A stretch of 64,000 nucleotides of DNA from Owenia fusiformis (Eukaryota > Annelida > Polychaeta > Sabellida > Oweniidae): positions 8,404,842 through 8,468,841 of the forward strand of contig CAIIXF020000011.1 in the NCBI GenBank assembly GCA_903813345.2, given 5' to 3'. Each line of letters begins with the position of its first letter. Position 1 is the first letter of the stretch. Both the position numbers and the translations under genes were made by a program. Positions 44,462 through 54,869 of the stretch are shown piece by piece. Below the pieces are notes generated by a model. That model was not told the origin of the DNA. It made no database searches and saw nothing but the letters and a program-made list of their open reading frames with translations.

Positions 44462-45744
44462 TGATGTTACCATAGCATCTGAAATGTTAGAAATATTACA
44501 TAAACCATATGATGAATCATCTTCACTTCTAATCATGCTATATACTTCAGATGCTTTAAGAATCAAGAATATGAAGAATATGATGAAAATCAGACTATAT
44601 GTATACTATTTATATGAATCATTGAAAGTGCATGGTAAATTATAAGATTGGATCTTTAATATACAGGGTCGAGATAACCGTTTTGACCCCTGTAAATGAT
44701 AGTCAAAATGCATGTAACCTTTCCACATACTTATTAGTTCAGTTCTATACTATGTACATGCACATTTTTACTCAATAAGATTGAAACAACTATGGTTGTT
44801 ACTTTTTTTTGTTAATTTAATATTCTTTTTATAATTGTCAAACAATGACGTTCACAGTAGCTGCCTCCAAAGCTGGATAATTTTGTTAATTCTGATCCAA
44901 TTTTGAAGATTTGTTGTCTCTTTAATGTTGCTTATATCTTCCACTCATCAAATAACGGACAAAACTATGCACACATTCTGTCATACGGCCTCAGTTCTAA
45001 TAGATATGTTGCTATACTAGGATATTCTGAACCAAAAATGGATTGATGACATCACAATTAATGCAAATTAGCTAATTTGCATAACTTAATGTTGTAACCA
45101 TATAGTTAATTTAGTAAGGTTTAATCAGATACCAATATCATCTCTATAGACCAAATAATGGCGAAGCTACATTGATTCAAGACTCCAAGGTAAGATGTAA
45201 TGTATATTATTGTCAAATAATGACATTCACGATAGCTGCCTCGAAAGTTACATAACTTTCGTAATACTGATTCAATTTTGAATCTGTTTTCACTTTTATG
45301 TTGCTTATACCTTCTACTAATAGAAAAAAGGACAAAACCTTTCAGAAATTTTGCCATACGGCCTCAGTTCTAATAGATTCGTTGCTATAGTTGGAAATTC
45401 TGAACCAAAAATAGATTGATGACGTCATAATTTATGCAAATTAGATAATTTGCATAATTGAATATCAGAAAATTATTGGAAATTTAACGAGGTTTAATTT
45501 TGTACCAATATCATATCTATAGACCAAATAATGACAGAGCTACAAATGATTTAAGATACCAAGGTAAGATGTCTAAAGATGCGTAACCATGGTAACTGAA
45601 TGCCGCCATTAAAGTACTATGGGACATTAGTTGGCAATGTTAACAAATGAATTCATTAAATAGACACCCTAGGAATTACAAAAATGTATGTAACTTATTC
45701 ACACCTTATGGGTGCATGGGAACCCCTTGTTCCTACTATACTAA
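44462..45744 (-). repeat. right arm (distal part) of foldback copy 2
   Basis: Reverse complement of the left arm from about 37280 back to 35989. The octamer-like palindromes are at about 45062 and 45435. The proximal remainder of this arm is at 38841-39030, on the other side of the LTR element. Confidence 0.8.
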
Positions 45745-45770
45745 ATGGGACATACCAGAGAACGGCTTAT

Positions 45771-45890
45771 GCGGGACATACGATTTATATGCCCCGGCTC
45801 CTCGTTTTAGCGGGACATACGAAAAATATTTGCCCGGCTATCGAATATATTACCGGTTGATACGTCCCTGAAACCTTATCAGGTATGGTA
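45771..45890 (+). repeat. dispersed 120-bp repeat, copy 2
   Basis: Same repeat as 24381-24500. It lies exactly between foldback copy 2 and the next element, whose left target duplication (45888-45895) overlaps its end; that element seems to have inserted into this repeat. Confidence 0.7.
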
Positions 45891-45990
45891 TACAATAGGG
45901 TGGTCCAAAATATGGCGAAAAACCAACTTTCTTTCGGATCATCTTCCTCATTTGACTTACTGTTGTCCATGACCTAAAACACCTGCACAC

Positions 45991-46480
45991 CAAATTTTGA
46001 GACCCAAATCCCATGGGAAATTTACCCACGCTTCGACTGAAAAATTCGGTTATTTCATGATTTTTTGCTATTTTCGATAAATTGCCATCTCCTTTTTCCT
46101 GGTATAAAATGTTTCTATTTTTTCATAATAAACATTTTTGTAGGACTCTTTATTACTTAATAATACTAGGAGCCCAAACACCAAATTTTGAGACCCAAAT
46201 CCCATGTGAAATTTACCCATGCTTTGACTGAAAAATTGTGATTTTCACATTTTTTCCGATTTTCAATAGATTACTGTCTCCATTTTCCTTGTACGATATG
46301 TTTTTATAATAAACATTTTTGAGGACTCTTTATTACTTCATAATACTAAAAACCCATACACCAAATATCCACAAAATTTTGAGACCCAAATCCAATGAGA
46401 ATGTTACCCATGCTTTGACTGAAAACTGGTGCTTATGATAGCTTATGATGTCTGTTTTAGGGGCATAATATGTTAATAAA
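45991..46480 (+). repeat. 190-bp subterminal units, left set
   Basis: Units start CACCAAATTTTGAGACCCAA (45989, about 46180, about 46376) and include CATG(G/T)GAAATTTACCCA(C/T)GCTT and GGACTCTTTATTACTT(A/C)ATA. They run opposite to the right set. Confidence 0.8.
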
Positions 46481-46745
46481 CATTATGGTTATTCCTTCTT
46501 AATCCAAAGAAACACCTAAATATCAAGACTTTAAGTCTTACTGAAAGGCGACAAATTCAGTAGTTTGGGGAAAATTTAGGATCTTTTACTTGTACACCTA
46601 TATACTGTGGTTAATATTAAGAAGTGATGACTCGACAGCAACTCAAATGCCTTGAAGATTTGGTTTGTTGGTTTCAGTAGGGATACATCACAGGACTTTG
46701 TTTGGATTTGTGTAAGATGTCATATTCTTTCTCACATCTTTGCAG

Positions 46746-46958
46746 GGTAAGGTCAAATATCAAATCTGATTTTCTTTGGAGAAATGATTTTTTGATTGAT
46801 CAATGTATCAATGGCATGGTCTCTGTTGTAACCAGTAAGCCTGTACCAAATCTTCAAGGGATTCGAGCTTCCACTGAGCTTTGTCATTTCTCTGAAAATG
46901 TTCATGCCCTGAAAGTACATAATGTAGAAGATAGGAAGAGCAATGAGAAACACTTAAG
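46746..46958 (+). CDS. candidate internal exon, unknown protein
   Basis: A 213-nt open segment between a strong acceptor (TTCTTTCTCACATCTTTGCAG) and a donor (TTAAG|GTAATT). Its length is a multiple of 3 and the frame is open throughout (SNIKSDFLWRNDFLIDQCIN ... KPVPNLQGIRASTELCHF). It lies between the two inverted sets of 190-bp units inside the TIR element. No family is recognised. It could be an exon of the element's own protein, a captured exon, or chance. Confidence 0.3.
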
Positions 46959-47374
46959 GTAATTCTGTATGTTCAGAAATTTTAAGTGGAGTCCAATGTT
47001 ATTTCTGGAACTCATTCCATACTTGGTCACCTCTTTCAATTTTACACTGAGTTCAAATATGTATTTAGATTATTAGTTGATGGTTAGTAATTTTCTAAAA
47101 TGTACTATCGATGTGCTATGTTTATACACTGTTTGTGCATCTGAATGGAATGAGTTATGTGTTCCTGAAAAAACACGGGGCTCCAATTAGGAAGCCATTA
47201 AAACTGAAAATAAGGAATTACCTTTAAGTACTATATAACCATCTTTCACGATGTAACGTATGTAAGGCCAAACAGGATAATTAAGACAACGTGTAATACA
47301 ATTTATTACAAATTGCACATCACACAACAATGATATGGTGCTCTAAACGACAAAAATCAAAAGTATATGATCAA

Positions 47375-47975
47375 AGCAAACGTGAATTTCCCATGGGGTT
47401 CAGGTCTAAACATTTGGTACATATTAAATGTATGGGTTCCTAGTATTAAGAACGTATAAATGTCCTCCTAAAATGTTAAAAAAAACTAAATATAAGATTA
47501 ATGTTGATCTATTGAAAATAGGAGAAAATTCGCAGAAAATCACAAATTTTTGGTTGAAGCATGAATTAATTTCTCATGGGGCCAGGGTCTCAAAATTTGG
47601 TGCATATTTGGGGTATGGGTTCCTCGTACTATGAAGTAATAAAGAGTCCTCCCAAAATATTTATTATAAAAAATAGAAACATATAATACCAGGAAAATAG
47701 AGATGTATTGTATTGTATATGAAATAACCCAATTTTTCAGTCGAAGCGTGGGTAAATTTCCCATGGGATTTGGGTCTCAAAATTTGATGTATGGGTTCCT
47801 AAGTATTATGAGGTAATAAAGAGTCATCCAAAAATATTTATTATGAAAAGACATCTACCATTTTATACCAGGAAAATGGAGATGGCAATTTATCGAAAAT
47901 AGCAAAAAATCATGAAATAACCGAATTTTCAGTCGAAGCGTGGGTAAATTTCCCATGTGATTTGGGTCTTAAAAG
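47375..47975 (-). repeat. 190-bp subterminal units, right (inverted) set
   Basis: Reverse-complement copies of the left set, three to four units, with boundaries near 47390, 47580, 47770 and 47960 (CCCATGGGATTTGGGTCTCA). The innermost matches the left set best. Confidence 0.8.
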
Positions 47976-49859
47976 GGGACATGCCATTAAGAGGCCATTC
48001 TCTGACTTAGTCATTTTTTCAAAAGTGTGGACATAAAAAAATTCATGAAAAGTTCTAAAAATATTCTGAATAACAAGTTGAATATATATATTTAATGATG
48101 GCACAAGCAAAAGTCTGAAAATTAACATGAAATGAAGGGTTTTGACAGATGCAAAAGATGGTAGATTTGTGATGAAGAAATAGAGGTTTTTGCAGTAACA
48201 ACACAATTACCTCGAAGTTATCCGTTATGAGAGGCTGAGGACTAAACTTGACATAATTTTCAATCTCAGATTATCAGTAGTATCTAACTTAAGCCCGACA
48301 GCCACTCAAAATGTATATGGAGCCCATAAGATTCATTTTTCTCAATTGAAGTCACTATTTCTGTTTTTAGCTTCAGAGGATAGGAGGTACATGAACATGC
48401 TAAGTTTACCTAGATCACAAGCCTTACCACAAATATAAAGTATATATGAATAGAGTTGATATGTGTGAAAACCTTAAACTTCCCATTTTATTGGGGATGG
48501 AACTTGTGGACCATGTGTATTTCTAACTTCTTCAAATGTGCATGGATCTAAAATTGTGGCAGCCATCTTGGATTTGTCATATTATGTGGACATGGTTTTG
48601 GTTGTGCTGAATTTGTTTCAAAATAACATTTCTTGTATACCTTCGATAAGTGAGATAGGCATTTGAAATTAAATACAGATAGTATACTTGACATTTAATG
48701 CAGTAAACAGTAGTACAATTCATTCTTACATAATAAGTGAGTCAAGACAAAAAGTTGTTATTGTGTTAGTTTAACTGGGCATAAATTACACTCATTGGCC
48801 TTGGTTTTCTAAATTGGCTTGGATAAAATGTTGTTCTGTTTATTCAGAAAAGGAGTATAGTTCAATATACAAGTTCACATTCGTTCCATCCTCTTGTAGA
48901 AATGAATCTCATATTATTTTATCTCAAATATAGAACACAAAAATATAATAAAAAACAAGTTTCTATTAATTGCAAAAGTTAGCTTCTATGTCATGACTGA
49001 GTTTGGGTTCCGCTTCTAGGGAAAAAATATCCATCTGGAAATATCGTATTGACCATTGCTATACACTCCATATTTAATCCTCCCAGTAAATAACATTGAT
49101 ATACAGTATACAAGTATATATGACATCGAGGATCTGGGGTTTGGGTAATGTGAGACATGAGGCCACTTGTCTTTTTGAATCTCATATTCAATATTCTTTC
49201 TTTAAACCCTCATATTTAATATTTTTGGAGTGGTAATTCAATTATGTACCTATTTTTTATTCTTTATCCCATAGTTGAACTCTGTTCCGCTCTGTTAGGT
49301 AACATGAAAACATATTTATGATATTTTGCAAATGCGAGGAAAAAGTGATATCTGTGGAATACGGAAAATATTTCACAGATATCACCCTCCGGCAGGGATT
49401 TGAAAACTACCACCAATATGATGTGTTTTGTTACATAGTGATTTCATGACATCATGGGAATGAATGGATGATGTTTTGATATGCTTTGTTTAGTTTTAGA
49501 GGTGAACTATGGGAAAAATAGAACATCCTATGAATTTTCGTGATATTGTGTTAATCCAACTCATTGATATCAATATCTGCGCTAATTCGCTATGCTAAAT
49601 TGGCAAGATATTGATATCAACTCGGAGATAAAGACAACATCATTTAAAATCATATGATATCCTATACATATCCTTTACTGTGCCACAACTTTCTCATATG
49701 TTATATATTTTGGCACAGGCCATCATTTATTTTCCTTGAATTCATGCTTTTGTTCCTCGTTTTAGAAATGAGAGGAAATCTTTGATTTTCCATGTATTTA
49801 AGTTGCTTAAATGTTGCCCTGTGATGTTGATAAAAGTCAATAGTAATCCATTACACAGT
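47976..49859. other. unique interior of the TIR element, part 1
   Basis: AT-rich with no supported ORF. Includes GATATCTGTG/CACAGATATC inverted motifs around 49345-49385. Confidence 0.5.
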
Positions 49860-50440
49860 CGAAATGTTGACACATGCGCAGACCTCTATTTAGTGATATT
49901 TTCATTTCAAATATGGCGGCCAATCCGATGTCTGACGACCCTTACAAAGAATCTAGGCAGTGTGCAATTTTACCTCCTGTGAAATAACAAGTGGAATTTA
50001 GTAGTTGTTTTGTGTTTTATTATCATTCTGCATCGTAATTCTATGTGATGTGGTGTTGAAATGTCAGCAGAAATACATATCCATACGATAATCGAGTGAA
50101 TCAGATAACAGATTTTTCGAAAACACGTCTCGTGCTAAGCGTGTAAAAACTTGTATTAACATGCTCAAAAGTGCCAATGTGCACATCAATGTCAAGCTAA
50201 ATCAATGTTGTGTCTAAAACAGGTACCTGATCTACTCAAAACAGCTTGTCATTCACGTATACACGCTTAGCAAACACGGCGAAATGATCTGAATCTTGGA
50301 ATTTCGTTTGAGAGCTAGTAATGTTTGCTCCGGTCTTCGTCATAAGTGTTCATCAGACTTCACGCATGCTCAGGAGAAAAACCATCAACCAATCACGTTT
50401 ATAAATCAATTTTGCGCATGCGCCTTACAACGGTAAAGAA
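49860..50440. promoter_or_regulatory. promoter-like cluster of GCGCATGCGC and ATGGCGGCC motifs
   Basis: Contains ACATGCGCAGA (49874), AAATATGGCGGCCAATCC (about 49908, YY1-like plus CCAAT) and TTTGCGCATGCGCC (about 50411, matching the palindromic NRF-1 consensus). A further ACATGCGCAGAAG lies at about 50678. This clustering of CpG-containing motifs in AT-rich DNA resembles a housekeeping-type metazoan promoter. The ATG at 49912 opens only a 24-codon frame. Confidence 0.35.
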
Positions 50441-51101
50441 ATTTGTATTTATAAACGAACCAATTTGAGATAACCCGATATCAGTCGGAGAAATCTGACG
50501 ATCTACGAAACTCACTTCAAAAAATCAAATGCGGACTGACGGCGTATTCTACTATGTTTGGATCTAAGATTTTCAGCATAGATAAAGTCTTTTATGATCT
50601 TTCGAATGAGGTAAGTCTCTAGTTCGAAAGACAATCGTATCAACTTGAACAAAAGTTGAGTTTTGACGAAAAATTTTAACATGCGCAGAAGTCCCATTTT
50701 CGTTGTACCATATTGACTGTACAGTCACAGTTAAAATGTACCCATTGCTAGCCCAGAACCTACCAAAATAGCATTTGCATTTTGTCAATATTGCCCTATG
50801 TGCTTTTCCATGAAAATAATTTTAATTGTATCTTTTCTTCAGTATTTTATATATTACATTTTAATATATTTAAATTGGATAATATTTATATACTATTTAC
50901 TTAGACAACAATAAATAAAGAATTTTTTGTAAAAACACCAAAAATGGTATATGATCTTTAAATGACTGTTGTATGAACATCAAAGGTCAAAATTGGCGGA
51001 AATTGTATTTTTATAAAGCACAAATGATTATTCTTCAATATGATATGAATTATTATCAGATATCTTTGGGGGCTAAAAAGGGCCCTTAATGACACCCGTC
51101 C
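50441..51101. other. unique interior of the TIR element, part 2
   Basis: AT-rich, with no gene recognised. It borders the right 99-bp TIR. Confidence 0.45.
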
Positions 51102-51518
51102 TTTGGTGTGCAGGTGTTTTAGGTCATGGACAACAGTAAGTGAAATGAGGAAGGTGATCTGAAACAAAGTTGGTTTTTCGCCATATTTTGGACCACCCTA
51201 GTATACAATCAGCTAATAGTAGGACATCCCACAATTCGTGATTGAAAGTTTATGTTGATATTGTCACTGTTCCACAACTAGTTACTTTGACTTTAAAATT
51301 TGTCAATCCTGGATACGATTTTTCTCTCGATTTATCTCGACTTATGTATAAGTCATGTTGCGGATTATCATTTGGCACAAAGTTAGACAATATAGTCTAG
51401 CTTTTAGAAATGCTCTCGGTTTGGAATTTTATTTTTATTACAGCTGTAGTTCATGCATTTAGACCATCGCTTTTTTACATTGACGTATGTTGTCAAGGTA
51501 GCCTCGAGATCCATTGTA

Positions 51519-52560
51519 GGTTATGGGCTAGCCCTTAAATTGCGGTATGGAGGTAGAATTTTGGAGACAATGTTAGTTACATCCTAATTTGTAATTCTCA
51601 CCACAATTTGGCAATAATTAAGCAAAATTTTACAGCGTTTAGGAAAAAATCAATATTTATACCCCCCGCATAACAAAAGTAGGGGGTACATAGAAAATAA
51701 TTAATAACTTTACAAAAACATTATGAATACCCACAATTTTTTTTCAGAATATATGCACATATACGTCATTGATAACTGGTAAAACATTGGTGACTATAGG
51801 TATGATGGTTGCTATGGAAACTGAATTTGATTGTCAAAATTTGCTAATTTGTGTCTATTTTGGGGGGGCTAGTTAACGAAAAAATCCTATGTTAGCCAGT
51901 TATGCTGCAAAAATAGCATTGTTTTAAGGTTTAGAAAATTGCATATATATGTCCTGCATGCATTAAAATTGGAATGATGATTGAGTCTCAATTAGAAATA
52001 TTTTAAAAATTTTCTATGACCCAACCCCTCTAAATAATCCAAAGTGGGCGTGGCATTTAACTGAATGATCAAGCCTACTTAACAGTAGATAACTTCAATT
52101 GTATAGCCAGTATTATCACAATTTCAACAGAAGGTATGATTCTTGTATCAGTTAACATTTTCTATGATTTTTTATCCCTCCTCAATATTTATAACCCCTC
52201 CCCCTCCTCCACCACCCCTCCCGCGGGACAAAAGTAGGGGATACATTGAAAATGATTAATAACTTTACAACAATGCAGCAAATAACCACCAATTTTTCAG
52301 ACAGAATAAATGTATATGTCATCAGTAATTTGAAATAATTCTTGGTGGTGATGGTTCTATAGAAACAGGATTTGATTGTTGTGAATTTGTGTAGATTGGG
52401 TGGGGGGGGGGCTAGTTTATGAAGAATCATATCCTAGTAAATTATGCTGCAAAATACCATTGCTTTAAGGTTTAGGAACTGTGTCCTTTATATATTAAAA
52501 CTGAAATAATGCTAGGGTGTCATTCACAAATAAATTTTTTTATGAGATTATAATAATAGG
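51519..52560 (+). repeat. left arm of foldback 51.5-56.1 kb
   Basis: Two tandem units (51650-52190 and 52190-52560, the second shorter). Unit 2 has expanded C/G-rich borders (CCCCTCCCCCTCCTCCACCA; G10 run 52402-52411). Confidence 0.75.
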
Positions 52561-52608
52561 TGACATTAACAAACTTTGATTTAGCGGCAGAAAAGAAAGT
52601 CTATAATA

Positions 52609-52881
52609 TTGTCTGATCCTTTAATGTTTCACTGCAATGCTTTCATTAGATTGGGGACATTCCATACCCTTTTGTGCTGTGGGAAAATATATGAGATTAA
52701 GGATTCGAGGACATACTCTTATAGAATCTTAGATATATGCAGTTCAATTGATGGTAGTGGAAAACACTTCAACAAGGCCTTCAGAGTTCATAAAGTCAGG
52801 AATGAGGAATTGGAATCCTTGTTGATTTCAAAATTCCATGAATCTGGAGAGTATTCAGCTTACTTATCGTATGATCTGTAA
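52609..52881 (+). CDS. unrecognised ORF in the foldback interior
   Basis: A 90-codon open frame (GTFHTLLCCGKIYEIKDSRT ... ESGEYSAYLSYDL) with no recognised domain. An acceptor-like TTTCACTGCAATGCTTTCATTAG ends at about 52650. It shows no motif that argues for function and may be chance. Confidence 0.15.
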   Translation: MSDPLMFHCNAFIRLGTFHTLLCCGKIYEIKDSRTYSYRILDICSSIDGSGKHFNKAFRVHKVRNEELESLLISKFHESGEYSAYLSYDL

Positions 52882-52921
52882 AATGGAGCCCTCTGATTGA
52901 TCAGTTCTTGTGATGTACCAA

Positions 52922-53014
52922 TCTGTATTGCTACTGAGATTGTCCTTATTGATCATCTCCTTAGCAATACAGAAAATATTGGTACGGAGGGGACAATCTC
53001 AGTAGCAATACAGA
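52922..53014. repeat. perfect 24-bp inverted repeat
   Basis: TCTGTATTGCTACTGAGATT plus GTCC (52922-52945) is complemented exactly at 52991-53014. A third partial copy of the TAGCAATACAGA end lies between them. Confidence 0.8.
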
Positions 53015-53070
53015 ATATTTCATAGAAATTACCTCTTGAGCAAAATGTATTGGCCTAAGTCCACACAATA

Positions 53071-53210
53071 AAAACGTTATAGAATGATTTGAGGTGCAAT
53101 ACAGGATCTATTCTGCTCTCGATATTATGTATTGGCACTCTCGTTCCAACACAGAATCTCTCGAGCAGAATATATACTGTATTGCATTTCAAATCATTCA
53201 ATAACTTATA
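53071..53210. repeat. hairpin, imperfect 47-bp arms
   Basis: AACGTTATAGAATGATTTGA ... GCAATACAGG ... ATTCTGCTC pairs with GAGCAGAAT ... GTATTGCATTTCAAATCATT ... TAACTTAT. Confidence 0.7.
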
Positions 53211-53799
53211 TTACTGCTACTTCAACTAAAGCCTTAGTTGATATTGAAAACAATGAGTTATCAGTACCAAACATTTAAGAATGACATGAAGAATGGAAAG
53301 TTTGGAAAGACTGTCTAATACTGAGTTACATATCAGAACATGATTGATATATCACTGTACTTTGAAACACCAGAGAATGGAACATCAGCCAGTTGACGAA
53401 ATGTGTTTGGAAATTTGGCAACTTGGTAAAAGGACATGTTGCCTCTAACACTTTCACTGTTTTGTAAGTTGTGACACACCCTTCTCCCTGGATAACTGCA
53501 ATTTGCTTTTTGCTAAGCACCATAGAATATGTACTCATGGACTTTCCATGATTCCATGGCTCTCCATGAGTTTTTATTATAAACTGAATGGTGTTTCTTC
53601 GTCTTGATTTGGGCGCATCAAACGATTTAGTATTGATCCTAATACGGGCATTTACCAAATTCTTGAGAAGCAATAGCCCCTAACACTGGGTGGATTTTTT
53701 GACTTGAGTAAGTGCTGGAAGTCCTGATGATATGCATAGGAGTCTTGATTCTGTGATATCAAATGACTTGATAAACACCACCAATCTGCACTCATGGTA

Positions 53800-53945
53800 C
53801 ATTAATAGTACCGTACAGTGCCATTCTATTATGGTGGTGTACAGTGTCCATGGTACTGTACAATACTATTTTAGTCTGGTACCATATATTACCATACCAT
53901 ACAGTACCATAGCCCAAACAGTACCATAGGATACTGTTGGAGATA
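53800..53945. repeat. GGTAC/CAGTACCAT simple repeat tract
   Basis: Short interspersed copies of ACAGTACCAT and ATGGTACTGT in both orientations, a low-complexity palindromic tract. Confidence 0.5.
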
Positions 53946-54375
53946 CACAAGTGTATGTAATTTTACAGTACTGTTGCCTGTGAAGCTGTCAAATGGACGT
54001 TAACTGTTATCTTCATCAATGATCATCATAAACAACATGTTTGTGACTGAATCTTTTTTATACCAATAAGGAACTTTGCGTGCCCGTTGATTGTTGGTTG
54101 TATTGTTGAGGTTTTAATTTTGACAGCACTGTACCTACCCCATGACCTCCTTTCATGGTACATCCCCCATCATCTAGCTAAGATTTGACACCAGGAAATA
54201 TTGTATCTACGCTAAGCAATGTCAGAAGATACATTATATTGTAGCAGGCATGGTTCTGATGATCAAAAGTGATGAAGAGATATATGAGTCATGGGAGCAA
54301 GAGTAGCAAAGTAGACAGGTAGATTGTTTTCTTTTGTTGCTCTAAAGAAAATCTACAAGTCTACATGATTTCACG

Positions 54376-54856
54376 AAAGGACCGTGAGTTGTTTGTAGAA
54401 TGAATCGGGGGATTTTTTCATGCATTTCTGTTAATACACTTTAAAACTTTTATTGACTATTATTTTGGTTTATATCACAACCCAATGAGGTGTGTATTAA
54501 TGATTAACTTTCCTGTTATCTCAAAATCTGCTTGGAACTATACCATAGGATTGCTATGGGAAATTTCTCAAAGAGAAAATTCTAGGGAATAAGGAATGGG
54601 TACCATTTACACGATTTGAGAGATTATTGGCATACATTAAACCTATTTTAAAACAGCATTTATATGATCATAATCAATGATTCCCAGCCCTCTAAAGTTT
54701 GAAAAATAAAAAACCTGGGTGTTAATCCATAGATAATCCTTGAAAAGAGAAATATCTTTTGGGGATTATATGGTGCAGTCTTATAGTCAATAAAATGGTT
54801 TAAAGTGTATTGATGTTTTTAACCCGATTCATTCTACAAACAACATGCGGTCCTTT
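54376..54856. mobile_element. 480-bp MITE-like element
   Basis: AAAGGACCG(T)GAGTTGTTTG then TAGAATGAATCGGG (54376-54409) is complemented by 54822-54856 over about 34 bp with few mismatches. The interior is non-coding. It lies inside the foldback at 51.5-56.1 kb, near its right arm. Confidence 0.6.
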
Positions 54857-54869
54857 GTTTGACAATCGA

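Larger units (their letters stand above)
35989..45744. mobile_element. giant foldback element, copy 2, split by an LTR retrotransposon
   Basis: The outer ends TTAGTATAGTAGGAACAAGG (35989) and its complement (ending 45744) bound a structure that is palindromic almost throughout. Left arm 35989-37450, inverted minisatellite core about 37450-38840, right arm 38841-39030 and 44462-45744. The right arm is cut by an LTR element at 39031-44457. Without that insertion it would span about 4.3 kb. The arms are about 97-98% identical: the shadow ORFs at 36376-36612 (+) and 45121-45357 (-) differ at only 4 of 78 residues. It shares its arm core with copy 1 but has a different 137-bp tip. No transposase recognised. 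Confidence 0.8.
45896..51200. mobile_element. 5.3-kb TIR element with 8-bp target duplication
   Basis: Terminal inverted repeats of 99 bp (45896-45994 and 51102-51200) begin TAGGGTGGTCCAAAATATGG and differ at about 4 positions. Both ends are flanked by GTATACAA (45888-45895 and 51201-51208). The 8-bp duplication and TAGGG end fit the hAT superfamily; P-type elements also make 8-bp duplications. Inside the left TIR are three 190-bp units (45991-46480), which recur inverted at about 47375-47975. After this comes 3.1 kb of single-copy DNA (47976-51101). No transposase domain was recognised; one candidate exon is at 46746-46958. The element is either non-autonomous or encodes something not recognised here. 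Confidence 0.82.

Noticed and set aside
49912-49986. 24-codon ORF from ATGGCGGCC
   Set aside because: Too short and without a donor site; the ATGGCGGCC is better explained as a promoter-type motif.
53326-53673. 115-codon minus-strand ORF
   Set aside because: No recognisable domain and no partner features; kept out of the gene list.
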